This document shows, in pieces, positions 34,200 through 42,501 of a DNA stretch of 64,000 bases. Position 1 is the first letter of the stretch; the number at the start of each line of letters is the position of its first letter. The DNA comes from Streptomyces olivaceoviridis (lineage in GTDB: Bacteria > Actinomycetota > Actinomycetes > Streptomycetales > Streptomycetaceae): the NCBI RefSeq assembly GCF_014650115.1, contig NZ_BMUI01000025.1, forward strand, positions 1-64,000, read 5' to 3'. The notes below the pieces were generated by a model. That model was given only the letters and a program-made list of their open reading frames with translations. It did no database searches and had not been told where the DNA came from. Position numbers and translations under genes: made by a program.

Positions 34200-35081
34200 G
34201 TGAGGATCGACGCTGGGACCGACCGCCTGATGGGTGCGACGGTCACGGAGTTACACCTGGGCAGCGCCTCGGAGGCGGAGGTGGCAGAGCTCAGGGAGGC
34301 GGTGTACAGCAACCGCATCTTGCTGATAAAGGACCAGCATCTGGCCCCCAAGGAGTTAGTGGAACTGGGCAGGGCTCTGGGCACCATAGAGGTGTATTAC
34401 GAGCCGATGTACCACCATCCAGAACACCCCGAGATATTCGTGTCCGGCACAAAACCGGGTGAGAGTTTCGAAGGGGTACCGCAGACCGGCAAGTTCTGGC
34501 ACGCGGACTACTCCTTCATGGCCAATCCCTTCGGTATAACGATGACCTCTCCGCAGATCGTTCCGAAGGGAAATCGCGGGACCTACTACATCGACATGGC
34601 GAAAGCGTTCGCGGCGCTGCCGGAGAAACTCAAGGAGCTGCTCCGCGGCACCAGGGTCGAGCATAGTCCCCGGCGATATTTCAAGATCCGCCCATCTGAT
34701 GTGTACCGGCCCATGCACGAGCTCCAGGCGGAGATCGAAGAGATCACGCCGGCGGTGTTCCACCCGACCGTCTTCCGGCATCCCGTGACGGGGGAGGAGG
34801 TCCTCTACGTCAGCGAGGCGGCCTCTTTCGGCTTCGTCGACGAGGACGGGCGGCGGCTGGCACCGGAGATCCTGCACGAGGTGCTGGAACGGACCGGGCA
34901 GCTCGACCAGACCTTCACCCACCCGAACATCCACCTCCAGACCTTCACCGAAGGCGACCTGCTGGTCTGGGACAACCGCGCTCTCGTGCACCGCGCCCTG
35001 CACAGCCCCAAGCCCGAACCGGCCCAGTCGTACCGGGTCACGGTGCACGACCAGCACCCCTTCTTCGGAGCCGGCACGTGA
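34200..35081 (+). CDS. Isonitrile-forming Fe(II)/2-oxoglutarate oxygenase (ScoE/Rv0097 type)
   Basis: A 293-aa TauD-family non-heme iron enzyme closely resembling ScoE of Streptomyces coeruleorubidus and Rv0097 of M. tuberculosis, which turn an N-carboxymethyl-3-amino acid into a beta-isonitrile acid. The iron ligands are His101 and Asp103 (FWHADYSFM) and His264 (ALVHRALHS). Family-specific stretches include YYEPMYHHPE, GTYYIDMAKAF, RRYFKIRPSDVYRP and SYRVTVHDQ. GTG 34200 is chosen because the start V-R-I-D lines up with the M-Q-I-D start of ScoE; an earlier GTG (34146) exists. Codons 18 (34251) and 53 (34356) are TTA, so translation should need the bldA tRNA. It is the first gene of the cluster and overlaps the next by 4 nt. 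Confidence 0.92.
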   Translation: MRIDAGTDRLMGATVTELHLGSASEAEVAELREAVYSNRILLIKDQHLAPKELVELGRALGTIEVYYEPMYHHPEHPEIFVSGTKPGESFEGVPQTGKFWHADYSFMANPFGITMTSPQIVPKGNRGTYYIDMAKAFAALPEKLKELLRGTRVEHSPRRYFKIRPSDVYRPMHELQAEIEEITPAVFHPTVFRHPVTGEEVLYVSEAASFGFVDEDGRRLAPEILHEVLERTGQLDQTFTHPNIHLQTFTEGDLLVWDNRALVHRALHSPKPEPAQSYRVTVHDQHPFFGAGT

Positions 35082-35638
35082 CTCACGGGGCCCAGACCGA
35101 CCAGGAACTGCTGGCACGCGTACTGAAGCCGTACCGCCCGAACAGCCGGTACCTGATCGAGGCGCATGTGGCCGAGAAGCCGGACATGGCCGTCGCGGTG
35201 GGACGGTTCGAGATTCCCGAGTCGTGTTACATCGACGACACCGGACACTTCAACGCGGTCGAGTTCAACATCTGCTACAACCAGCTCGGCTACTACCTGA
35301 TCGCGAAGTGCGTAGCCGACGGCATCTTCCCGGAGTTCTCGGCATGGTCGCTCGCCGATTTCTGGGAGCGCCAGTTGTCGGATGTGCTGATCCAGCAGAT
35401 GAGCAGCCGGTTCAAGCGAATGATCGATCCCCGCTCGTTCGAAGGTGAGGTCGTCTTCCACAAGCCGGTCGTTTCCGAGCGCCCGGGGCGGCCCGCGATC
35501 ATGCGGATGGAAACGGAATGCACTTTCCGTGACGTCGGCAGCGGATACGCGGAGGGTGAGGTGACCCTCGCCTTCACCAGGCTGATCCGGTCGGAGGGCC
35601 GGACGGAAGCGGCAGGGGAGGGCGTCCGTGCGGAGTAG
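35078..35638 (+). CDS. FcoT/ScoD-type thioesterase-fold protein
   Basis: A 186-aa hot-dog-fold protein of the FcoT (Rv0098) family; FNAVEFNICYNQLGYYLIAK is the hallmark. In isonitrile lipopeptide clusters the homologue ScoD catalyses Michael addition of glycine to an alpha,beta-unsaturated acyl-ACP and then releases the N-carboxymethyl-beta-amino acid, the substrate of ScoE. The Rv0097-Rv0098 / ScoE-ScoD pairing is reproduced here with a GTGA overlap, strong support for isonitrile formation. It overlaps the PKS gene by 11 nt. Whether it acts on the PKS-embedded ACP or on a separate carrier is not visible. Confidence 0.9.
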   Translation: MTHGAQTDQELLARVLKPYRPNSRYLIEAHVAEKPDMAVAVGRFEIPESCYIDDTGHFNAVEFNICYNQLGYYLIAKCVADGIFPEFSAWSLADFWERQLSDVLIQQMSSRFKRMIDPRSFEGEVVFHKPVVSERPGRPAIMRMETECTFRDVGSGYAEGEVTLAFTRLIRSEGRTEAAGEGVRAE

Positions 35639-38600
35639 CACCAGGTCGGTCGAACTGCTGGAGCTGGTTCGGTCCACGGTGGCTGACGTGCTGGGGTACG
35701 CCTCCTCGGAGGACGTCGACCCGGACGTGCCGTTCCAGGACCAGGGCGTCGGCTCGCTTCTGGGGGTGGAGGTGCGTGAGCGCCTCTCCGACGCGATCGG
35801 TGTCACCCTGCCTTCCACGGTCGTCTTCGACGCACCCACTCCGCAGGCGGCGGCTCTCTACCTGGAGCGCCTGCTGGATCCGGAGGCGGGTGAGGAGCAG
35901 TCGGTGGACGGGGGGCGGACGGCCATCGACGACGACCCCGTGGTCATCGTCGGTATGGCGTGCCGGCTCCCTGGCGGGATCGCGTCTCCCGAGGACTACT
36001 GGAGGATGCTCGCGGACGGCCGGGAAGGGATCGGACCGCTTCCCGCCGACCGTGGCTGGGACATCGACGGGGTGTACGACCCCGACCCCGCGGTACCAGG
36101 CACCATGTACGTGCGCGGTGGGGGGTTCCTCGACCGCGCCAAGGCGTTCGACGCCGCGTTCTTCGGCATCTCACCCCGTGAAGCGCTGGCGATGGACCCG
36201 CAGCAGCGACTGCTGCTGGAGACGTCGTGGGAAGCCGTGGAACGGGCCGGCATCGCGCCGGACACGCTCTCGGGCACCGAGACCGGCGTGTTCATCGGCA
36301 CCTACGACTCCCAGTACTCCACTCTCCTGGCGCCTGTCTTCGACCAGGTCGAGGGCCACCACAGCACGGGCACGCTCATCGGGGTCGCGGCCGGCCGCAC
36401 GGCCTACTCCCTGGGACTGCAAGGGCCCACGATGTCCGTCGACACGGCCTGTTCGTCGTCGCTGGTCTCCCTGCACCTGGCCCGCCGGGCCCTGCTGAAC
36501 GGTGAGTGCGACGTGGCGCTGGCCGGCGGCGTGACGATCATGGCCGAACTCACCCCGCACATCGAGTTCTGTCGTGAACAGGCGTTGTCCCCCGACGGCC
36601 GCTGCCGCTCGTTCGGGCAGGACGCCGACGGGTTCGGTCCGTCCGAGGGCGTCGGCGTACTGGTCCTGCAACGCATGTCGGACGCGAAGCGCTCGGCGCG
36701 CCGGATACTCGCCGTGATACGTGGTTCGGCCGTCAACCAGGACGGCGCCTCCAACGGGCTGTCCGCTCCCAACGGCACGGCCCAGCGGCGACTGATCCGC
36801 AAGGCGCTCAAGGACGCCGGCCTGACCGTCACCGATGTCGATGTCATCGAGGCGCACGGCACCGGCACCCCGCTCGGCGACCCGATCGAGGCGCACGCGC
36901 TGCTCGCCACGTACGGGCAGCGGCCCGCCGACCAGCCCGTACTGCTCGGTTCCGCCAAGTCCAACATCGGCCACACCCAAGCGGCGGCCGGTGTCGCAGG
37001 TGTCATCAAGGCCGTCCTGTCGATGCGGCACGGTGTGGTGCCCAGGACACTGCACGCCGCGCAGCCCTCCAGCGCGATCGACTGGTCGGCCGGTGCCGTG
37101 CACCTGGTCGACGAGGCGCAGCCCTGGCCCGATCGCGGGCACCCGCGCCGGGTGGGCGTGTCGGCCTTCGGGGTGAGCGGCACCAACGCCCACGTCATCC
37201 TGGAGCAGGCCCCCGCCCGCGGTACGGCGCCTTCGGCCTCGCCGGGCGCCGACGGACCGGCTGTCTGGACGTTCGCCGCCAAGACCTCGTCGGCCCTGCG
37301 CGCCTACGCCGAACGCCTGCGTGAGCTGGCGGACGACTCACCCGACCTCGCGGCGGTCGGACGGGCGCTGCGGGCAAGCCGTACCGCGTTCGGGGAACGC
37401 GCCGTCGTATTCGGGGCCGACCGCGCCGAGTTGGTGCGGGGCCTCGCCGCGGTGGCGGCCGGGGCCCCGGCGGGCCGGGCCGTGGTGGGTACGGCACGGC
37501 ACGGTGCGGACCCGGTGTTCGTCTTCCCGGGGCAGGGATCGCAGTGGGCGGGGATGGGCCGGACGCTGCTGACGGAGTCCTCCGTGTTCGCCGAGTGGAT
37601 CGAGAGGTGTGAGGCGGCGTTCCGCCCGTACGCGGACTGGTCGTTGACCGAGGCGCTGCGTGACGGCACCGGTCTGGACCGGGTGGACGTCGTGCAGCCG
37701 GCGTTGTTCGCCGTACTGGTCGGGCTGGCCCGGCTCTGGCAGCACCACGGGGTGCGGCCGGGTGCCGTGGTCGGGCACTCGCAGGGCGAGATCGCGGCGG
37801 CGTACGTGGCCGGTGCGCTGTCTCTCGACGACGCGGCACGGGCGGTGACCCTGCGCGCGAAGGCCATCAGCACGCTCGCCGGCCGGGGCGGCATGGCGGC
37901 GGTGATGTCGAGCCGCACGGAGACCGAGGAGCGGCTGCGTCCCTACGGCGACACACTGTCGCTGGCCGCCGTGAACGGTCCGGCCGCCATGGTGGTCTCC
38001 GGCGACGCGTCCGCACTGGACACCTTCCTCGCGGAAGCCGACAGCGACGGTGTCTGGGCCCGCCGCGTACCGGTGGACTACGCGTCGCACTCGGCGTCCG
38101 TCGACACCGTCGAAACGGCGGTCCGCGAAGCGCTCGCGCCGATACGCCCTCGTAGCACCGATGTGCCCTTCTGCTCCACCGTGTCGGGTGATGTCGTGGA
38201 CGCGGCCGGACTCGACGCCGACTACTGGTACCGGAACCTGCGGCAGACCGTACGGTTCGAGGCGGCGGTACGCGCCCTGCGGACCCGGGGGCACCGCACG
38301 TTCATCGAGATGAGCCCCCATCCCGTCCTGACCAACGCGCTGCATCAGATCGACGAAGAGGCGCTGGTGCTGCACTCGCTGCACCGCGAGCGGCCGTCGC
38401 TGGCCGACTTCCTGGTGCAGGTGGGCGCGGCCTATGCCGGCGGCGTCCAGGTCGACTGGGAAACGCTCCTGCCGCCGGGTGGGTCCGTGCACACGGACCT
38501 GCCGACCTACCCCTTCGACCGGCGGGAGTACTGGCCGGCCGCCTCCGCACCCAGGACCTTGCTGGGCCCTCCGCTGACGCACGCGGGGTCGGGCGAGACG

Positions 38601-41081
38601 CTGCTGAGCGGCAGTGTCGGCCTGGACAGCCACCCCTGGCTGGCCGACCACGCGGTGGGGGACCTGGTGCTGTTCCCGGGTACGGGCTTCGTCGATCTGG
38701 CGCTCCAGGGGGCGCGGGCGGCAGGGGCCTGTGGCGTGGACGAGTTCACCATCGAGGCGCCGTTGATCCTCTCCGACACCGTGCGCCGCGACCTCCAAGT
38801 GGTCGTCGGGACGGGCCGGGCGGATGCGGTGAACATCTACTCGCGCCCGGCCGGTGCCGGGTGGGACCAGCCGTGGACCCGCCACGCCTCCGGGACACTG
38901 GCGGACACTCCCGGCGTCGTCACGGCGCCCGCGGTCAGCCGGCCGCCGGCCGGGGCGGAGCCCTTGGACCTGCCGGCCCTCTACGCCGACGCCGAGCGGC
39001 GGCAGTACCGGTACGGGCCGGCCTTCCGACGGATTTCCGCCGCCTGGCGCACCGGGGACGGCGTCTACGCCGATGTGACGCTCGACCCGGCCCAGGCGCA
39101 CGAGGCGGCGCACCACATCCTGCATCCGGCCCTCCTCGACGCGTGTCTGCACCCGATGGCCGTGGCGCTCGACGGGACGGCGGGCCCGAGCCTTCCCTTC
39201 CTCTGGCACGGAGTCAGGGTGCACCGGCCGGGTGCCGCCCAGCTCCACGTACGGCTGCGACGGGTGGCCGACGACGAGGTGACGCTCACCGCGACCGACC
39301 CGCAGGGGAACACAGTGCTGTCGGTCGAACGGCTGCTGGTCCGGCCGGTCACCGTGGACCAGCTGATGCGGGACACCGATGCCGCCCGCGAGGGGCTGTT
39401 CCAGGTGTCCTGGAAACCGGTGGCCGTACGGCCGTCCCGCAGCGAGCCCCGGGTCCTCGACCTGGGCACGACGGGGCTGGACGAGCTGCGCGCGTCACTC
39501 GCGGAAGGCGCCCCGGCGCCCGAAGCCGTGGTGGTCATGTGTCCCGCCGCCGACGGACCGCCCGCCGAGGCGGGCGAACACGTCACCGCCAGTGTCCTGG
39601 CATGCCTCCAGGAGTGGCTGGAGCGGGACGAACTCATCGGCTCAAGGCTGGTGTTGGTGACGCGTGATGCCGTCGCCGCGGTGGACGGCGATCCGCTCAC
39701 CGGGCTGTCGCAGGCACCCGTCTGGGGCCTGGTCCGCAGCGCCCAGGCCGAATATCCGGACCGGGGTCTGGTGCTGCTCGACCTGGACGACGAGACGCCG
39801 CCCGGCGACGTGCTCGGCACGGCCGCCACCGCCGACCACCCCCAACTGGTCGCACGCCAAGGCGTCCTGCTGGCACCACGGCTGGCCCGCGCGGGCGCGG
39901 GAGAAGAGGTCCCGGACCTGACGGACGGCACCGTCGTGATCAGCGGGGGGCTCGGCACCCTGGGCTCGCTGGTGGGCGCCCACCTCGTCCGTACCTACGG
40001 CGTCCGTCATCTGCTGCTCCTCGGCCGGCGTGTCGGTGACGGCGGCCAGGCGGTCGTCGGGGAGCTGACCCGGCTCGGCGCCGAGGTGACCGTCGCGGCT
40101 TGCGACGTCTCCGACCGCGACGCCCTCGCCGCCGTCCTCGCCGATGTCACCCCTCCGCTCGTGGGGGTCGTGCACGCCGCCGGCGTACTGGACGACGCGC
40201 TGCTGCGCGACCAGGACGAGGAGCGTCTCGGACGGGTCATGGCAGCCAAGGCACGAGGTGCCTGGAACCTGCACGAAATCGCGGGCGACGTCCCCTTGTT
40301 CGTGTTGTTCTCGTCCGCCTCGGGTGTGCTCGGCTCGCCCGGCCAGGCCAACTACGCCGCGGCCAACACGTTCCTGGACGCCCTGGCGGCGCGACGCCGG
40401 GCCGAGGGCCTCAGCGCCCACTGTCTCGCCTGGGGTTTCTGGGAGGAGGCGAGCGGCATGACCGGCCACCTCGACGAGAGTCACGTGCGGAGGATGCGCA
40501 GGCTCGGAGTGGTCCCGATGTCCACTCCGTACGGTCTCGCCCTGTTCGACGCGGCCCTGGGCGCGGACTGCGGCGCGCTCGTCACGGCGCGCCTGGACCT
40601 GGCGGGTGTGCTGGAACAGACGATGCCCGTGATGTTCGAAGGCCTGGTCCGCCGGTCGACGGCCGGGCCCGGTGCCGCCCCGGCCACACCGCGTGTGGAG
40701 CTGGCCGGCGTGGCACCGGAACGACGTCAGTCCGTCGCTCTTGAGCTGGTCCGGACCACGATCGCCCAGGTGCTCGGTTATGAGAGCGTCGAGGAGGTGC
40801 CGGTCGAACGGGGCCTGCGCGAGCTGGGCGTCGACTCCCTGACCGGTATCCAGCTGCGCAACCAGCTGAACGCCGCGACCGGTGCGCGTCTGCCCGTCAC
40901 CATCGTCTTCGACCATCCGAGCCCGGCGGAGCTGGCGGAGGGACTACTGGAGGCGCTGGGGCTCGCCGAGGTGCCGCCGGCACCGGAACCCGTCCGCGCG
41001 TCCGTCCCGGAGTTCTCGACGGACGAGGAGCTGTTCGCGTTCCTCGACCGCGAGCCGCGGGAGGCAGCGGATGGCAGGTGA
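35628..41081 (+). CDS. Modular type I polyketide synthase, ACP-KS-AT-DH-KR-ACP
   Basis: An 1817-aa one-module PKS with an N-terminal carrier domain. ACP1 spans residues 8-85 with phosphopantetheine Ser43 in GVGSLLGVEV (the usual Asp before Ser is Gly). KS covers about 103-525, with Cys275 in DTACSSS and the two His in EAHGTGTPLG and KSNIGHTQ. AT covers about 629-920, with Ser718 in GHSQGE and a YASH motif predicting methylmalonyl-CoA. DH is about 980-1250 (His1008, HAVGDLVLFP; LLDACLHP). KR is about 1430-1610, with GGLGTLG, an LDD motif (B-type) and Tyr1576. ACP2 has Ser1737 (GVDSLTG). No ER or TE. One extension with reduction and dehydration would give an alpha-methyl-enoyl thioester. ACP1 likely receives the starter, replacing the free-standing ScoB. 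The C-terminal tail DEELFAFLDRE looks like a docking helix. Confidence 0.93.
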   Translation: MRSSTRSVELLELVRSTVADVLGYASSEDVDPDVPFQDQGVGSLLGVEVRERLSDAIGVTLPSTVVFDAPTPQAAALYLERLLDPEAGEEQSVDGGRTAIDDDPVVIVGMACRLPGGIASPEDYWRMLADGREGIGPLPADRGWDIDGVYDPDPAVPGTMYVRGGGFLDRAKAFDAAFFGISPREALAMDPQQRLLLETSWEAVERAGIAPDTLSGTETGVFIGTYDSQYSTLLAPVFDQVEGHHSTGTLIGVAAGRTAYSLGLQGPTMSVDTACSSSLVSLHLARRALLNGECDVALAGGVTIMAELTPHIEFCREQALSPDGRCRSFGQDADGFGPSEGVGVLVLQRMSDAKRSARRILAVIRGSAVNQDGASNGLSAPNGTAQRRLIRKALKDAGLTVTDVDVIEAHGTGTPLGDPIEAHALLATYGQRPADQPVLLGSAKSNIGHTQAAAGVAGVIKAVLSMRHGVVPRTLHAAQPSSAIDWSAGAVHLVDEAQPWPDRGHPRRVGVSAFGVSGTNAHVILEQAPARGTAPSASPGADGPAVWTFAAKTSSALRAYAERLRELADDSPDLAAVGRALRASRTAFGERAVVFGADRAELVRGLAAVAAGAPAGRAVVGTARHGADPVFVFPGQGSQWAGMGRTLLTESSVFAEWIERCEAAFRPYADWSLTEALRDGTGLDRVDVVQPALFAVLVGLARLWQHHGVRPGAVVGHSQGEIAAAYVAGALSLDDAARAVTLRAKAISTLAGRGGMAAVMSSRTETEERLRPYGDTLSLAAVNGPAAMVVSGDASALDTFLAEADSDGVWARRVPVDYASHSASVDTVETAVREALAPIRPRSTDVPFCSTVSGDVVDAAGLDADYWYRNLRQTVRFEAAVRALRTRGHRTFIEMSPHPVLTNALHQIDEEALVLHSLHRERPSLADFLVQVGAAYAGGVQVDWETLLPPGGSVHTDLPTYPFDRREYWPAASAPRTLLGPPLTHAGSGETLLSGSVGLDSHPWLADHAVGDLVLFPGTGFVDLALQGARAAGACGVDEFTIEAPLILSDTVRRDLQVVVGTGRADAVNIYSRPAGAGWDQPWTRHASGTLADTPGVVTAPAVSRPPAGAEPLDLPALYADAERRQYRYGPAFRRISAAWRTGDGVYADVTLDPAQAHEAAHHILHPALLDACLHPMAVALDGTAGPSLPFLWHGVRVHRPGAAQLHVRLRRVADDEVTLTATDPQGNTVLSVERLLVRPVTVDQLMRDTDAAREGLFQVSWKPVAVRPSRSEPRVLDLGTTGLDELRASLAEGAPAPEAVVVMCPAADGPPAEAGEHVTASVLACLQEWLERDELIGSRLVLVTRDAVAAVDGDPLTGLSQAPVWGLVRSAQAEYPDRGLVLLDLDDETPPGDVLGTAATADHPQLVARQGVLLAPRLARAGAGEEVPDLTDGTVVISGGLGTLGSLVGAHLVRTYGVRHLLLLGRRVGDGGQAVVGELTRLGAEVTVAACDVSDRDALAAVLADVTPPLVGVVHAAGVLDDALLRDQDEERLGRVMAAKARGAWNLHEIAGDVPLFVLFSSASGVLGSPGQANYAAANTFLDALAARRRAEGLSAHCLAWGFWEEASGMTGHLDESHVRRMRRLGVVPMSTPYGLALFDAALGADCGALVTARLDLAGVLEQTMPVMFEGLVRRSTAGPGAAPATPRVELAGVAPERRQSVALELVRTTIAQVLGYESVEEVPVERGLRELGVDSLTGIQLRNQLNAATGARLPVTIVFDHPSPAELAEGLLEALGLAEVPPAPEPVRASVPEFSTDEELFAFLDREPREAADGR

Positions 41082-42501
41082 GAACGAGCTCCGCGACTAT
41101 CTGCGGCGGGCCGTGGCCGAACTGCATGAGGCGCGGGAGATGATCCGGGCCAGGACCGAGCCCGTCGTCATCGTCGGCGGCAGTTGCCGGTTACCCGGAG
41201 ATGTCACGAGCGTCGAGTCGCTGTGGACGATGGTGACCGACGAGCGTGACGCCGTCTCGACGCCGCCCGCCGACCGGGGCTGGGACCGCGGCGAGGCGGA
41301 GCCGACCGGAGCGTTCCTCTCCGACGTCACCGCCTTCGACGCGGAGTTCTTCGGCCTGACGGAGCGGGAGGCGGCGCTGCTCGACCCCCAGCACCGGCTG
41401 CTGCTGGAGACCTCCTGGGAGGCACTCACCAGGTCGGGTTTCGACCCGCCCGCGCTGCGCCGCAGCCGCACCGGGGTGTTCACCGGCCTGATGTACGGCG
41501 ACTACTACCACAGCATGCGGGACCGAGTGCCGGACAGCGAGCGAAGCACCCTCATGCTCGGCAGCTCGACCAGTCTCGCCGCCGGTCGCCTCGCGTACTC
41601 GTACGGGTTCCACGGTCCTGCCCTCACCGTGGACACCGCGTGCTCGTCCGGGCTGGTGGCGCTGCACCAGGCGATTTCGGCTCTGCGCAACGGCGAATGC
41701 GACCTCGCACTGGTGACCGCCGCTTCGGTGGCGTCCTCGCCGGTCGTCTTCGACTTCTCACGGTCCCAGGGCTTGCTTTCGAGCGACGGACGGTGCCGGT
41801 CGTTCGCGGCCGACGCCGATGGCTGGGGGCTCGGCGAGGGCGTGGCGGTACTGGTGCTGCAACGCCTCTCCGACCACGAACGGACGGAGCTGCCGGGGCT
41901 CGCGATCGTGCGTGGTTCGGCGGTCAACCAGGTAGGCCGGGGTCCGGCCCTGACGCAGCCCACCACGGCGTCGCAGCGGCAGGTCATCGAGGCGGCGCTG
42001 GGCCGCGCTGGTCTCCGTGCCGCCGACGTCGACGTGGTGGAGGGGCATGGCACCGGTACGCCGCTGGGTGATGCCGTCGAGGTGCGGGCGCTGGGTGCGG
42101 CGTACGGCGCCCGCCGCCCTGCCGACAGGCCGCTCCTCCTCGGTTCGGTCAAGTCCAACATCGGGCACACGCAGGCACCGGGAGGGATCGCGGGCATCAT
42201 GAAGACGGCGCTCGCGATGCGGCACGGTGTGGTGCCCAGGTCGCTGCACGCGGACAAGCCCTCCGAACTGGTCGACTGGCAGGCGGCGAACGTCCGGCTG
42301 GTCGACGCGGCCACCGAGTGGCCCGAGCGGGACGGCCCGCGCCGGGCGGGTGTGTCGTCGTTCGGCATCAGCGGTACGAACGCCCACGTGATCCTCGAAC
42401 AGCCGGCTCCCGAGGTCGCCGCCCGCGCCGGTGGGCAGCCCGATCCGGTCTTCCGCCGGCGGCGCCACTGGCCCGAGCGGCGCGGGACGGGAGACCAGTG
42501 A
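41071..42501 (+). CDS. Stand-alone type I ketosynthase with N-terminal docking helix
   Basis: A 476-aa protein that is a single KS domain. Residues 1-30 (NELRDYLRRAVAELHEAREMI) are a coiled-coil docking helix typical of a downstream PKS subunit. KS residues are Cys191 (DTACSSG), His in EGHGTGTPLG and His in KSNIGHTQ, so it looks active. After the KS end (NAHVILEQ) only about 30 residues remain, ending PVFRRRRHWPERR, which resembles the post-AT linker (compare TYPFDRREYW in the partner PKS). This suggests that AT and later domains were lost by internal deletion. Codon 41 (41191) is TTA. It could add a final unit using ACP2 or a trans carrier, or act in release; no AT for it is present. Confidence 0.9.
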   Translation: MAGENELRDYLRRAVAELHEAREMIRARTEPVVIVGGSCRLPGDVTSVESLWTMVTDERDAVSTPPADRGWDRGEAEPTGAFLSDVTAFDAEFFGLTEREAALLDPQHRLLLETSWEALTRSGFDPPALRRSRTGVFTGLMYGDYYHSMRDRVPDSERSTLMLGSSTSLAAGRLAYSYGFHGPALTVDTACSSGLVALHQAISALRNGECDLALVTAASVASSPVVFDFSRSQGLLSSDGRCRSFAADADGWGLGEGVAVLVLQRLSDHERTELPGLAIVRGSAVNQVGRGPALTQPTTASQRQVIEAALGRAGLRAADVDVVEGHGTGTPLGDAVEVRALGAAYGARRPADRPLLLGSVKSNIGHTQAPGGIAGIMKTALAMRHGVVPRSLHADKPSELVDWQAANVRLVDAATEWPERDGPRRAGVSSFGISGTNAHVILEQPAPEVAARAGGQPDPVFRRRRHWPERRGTGDQ

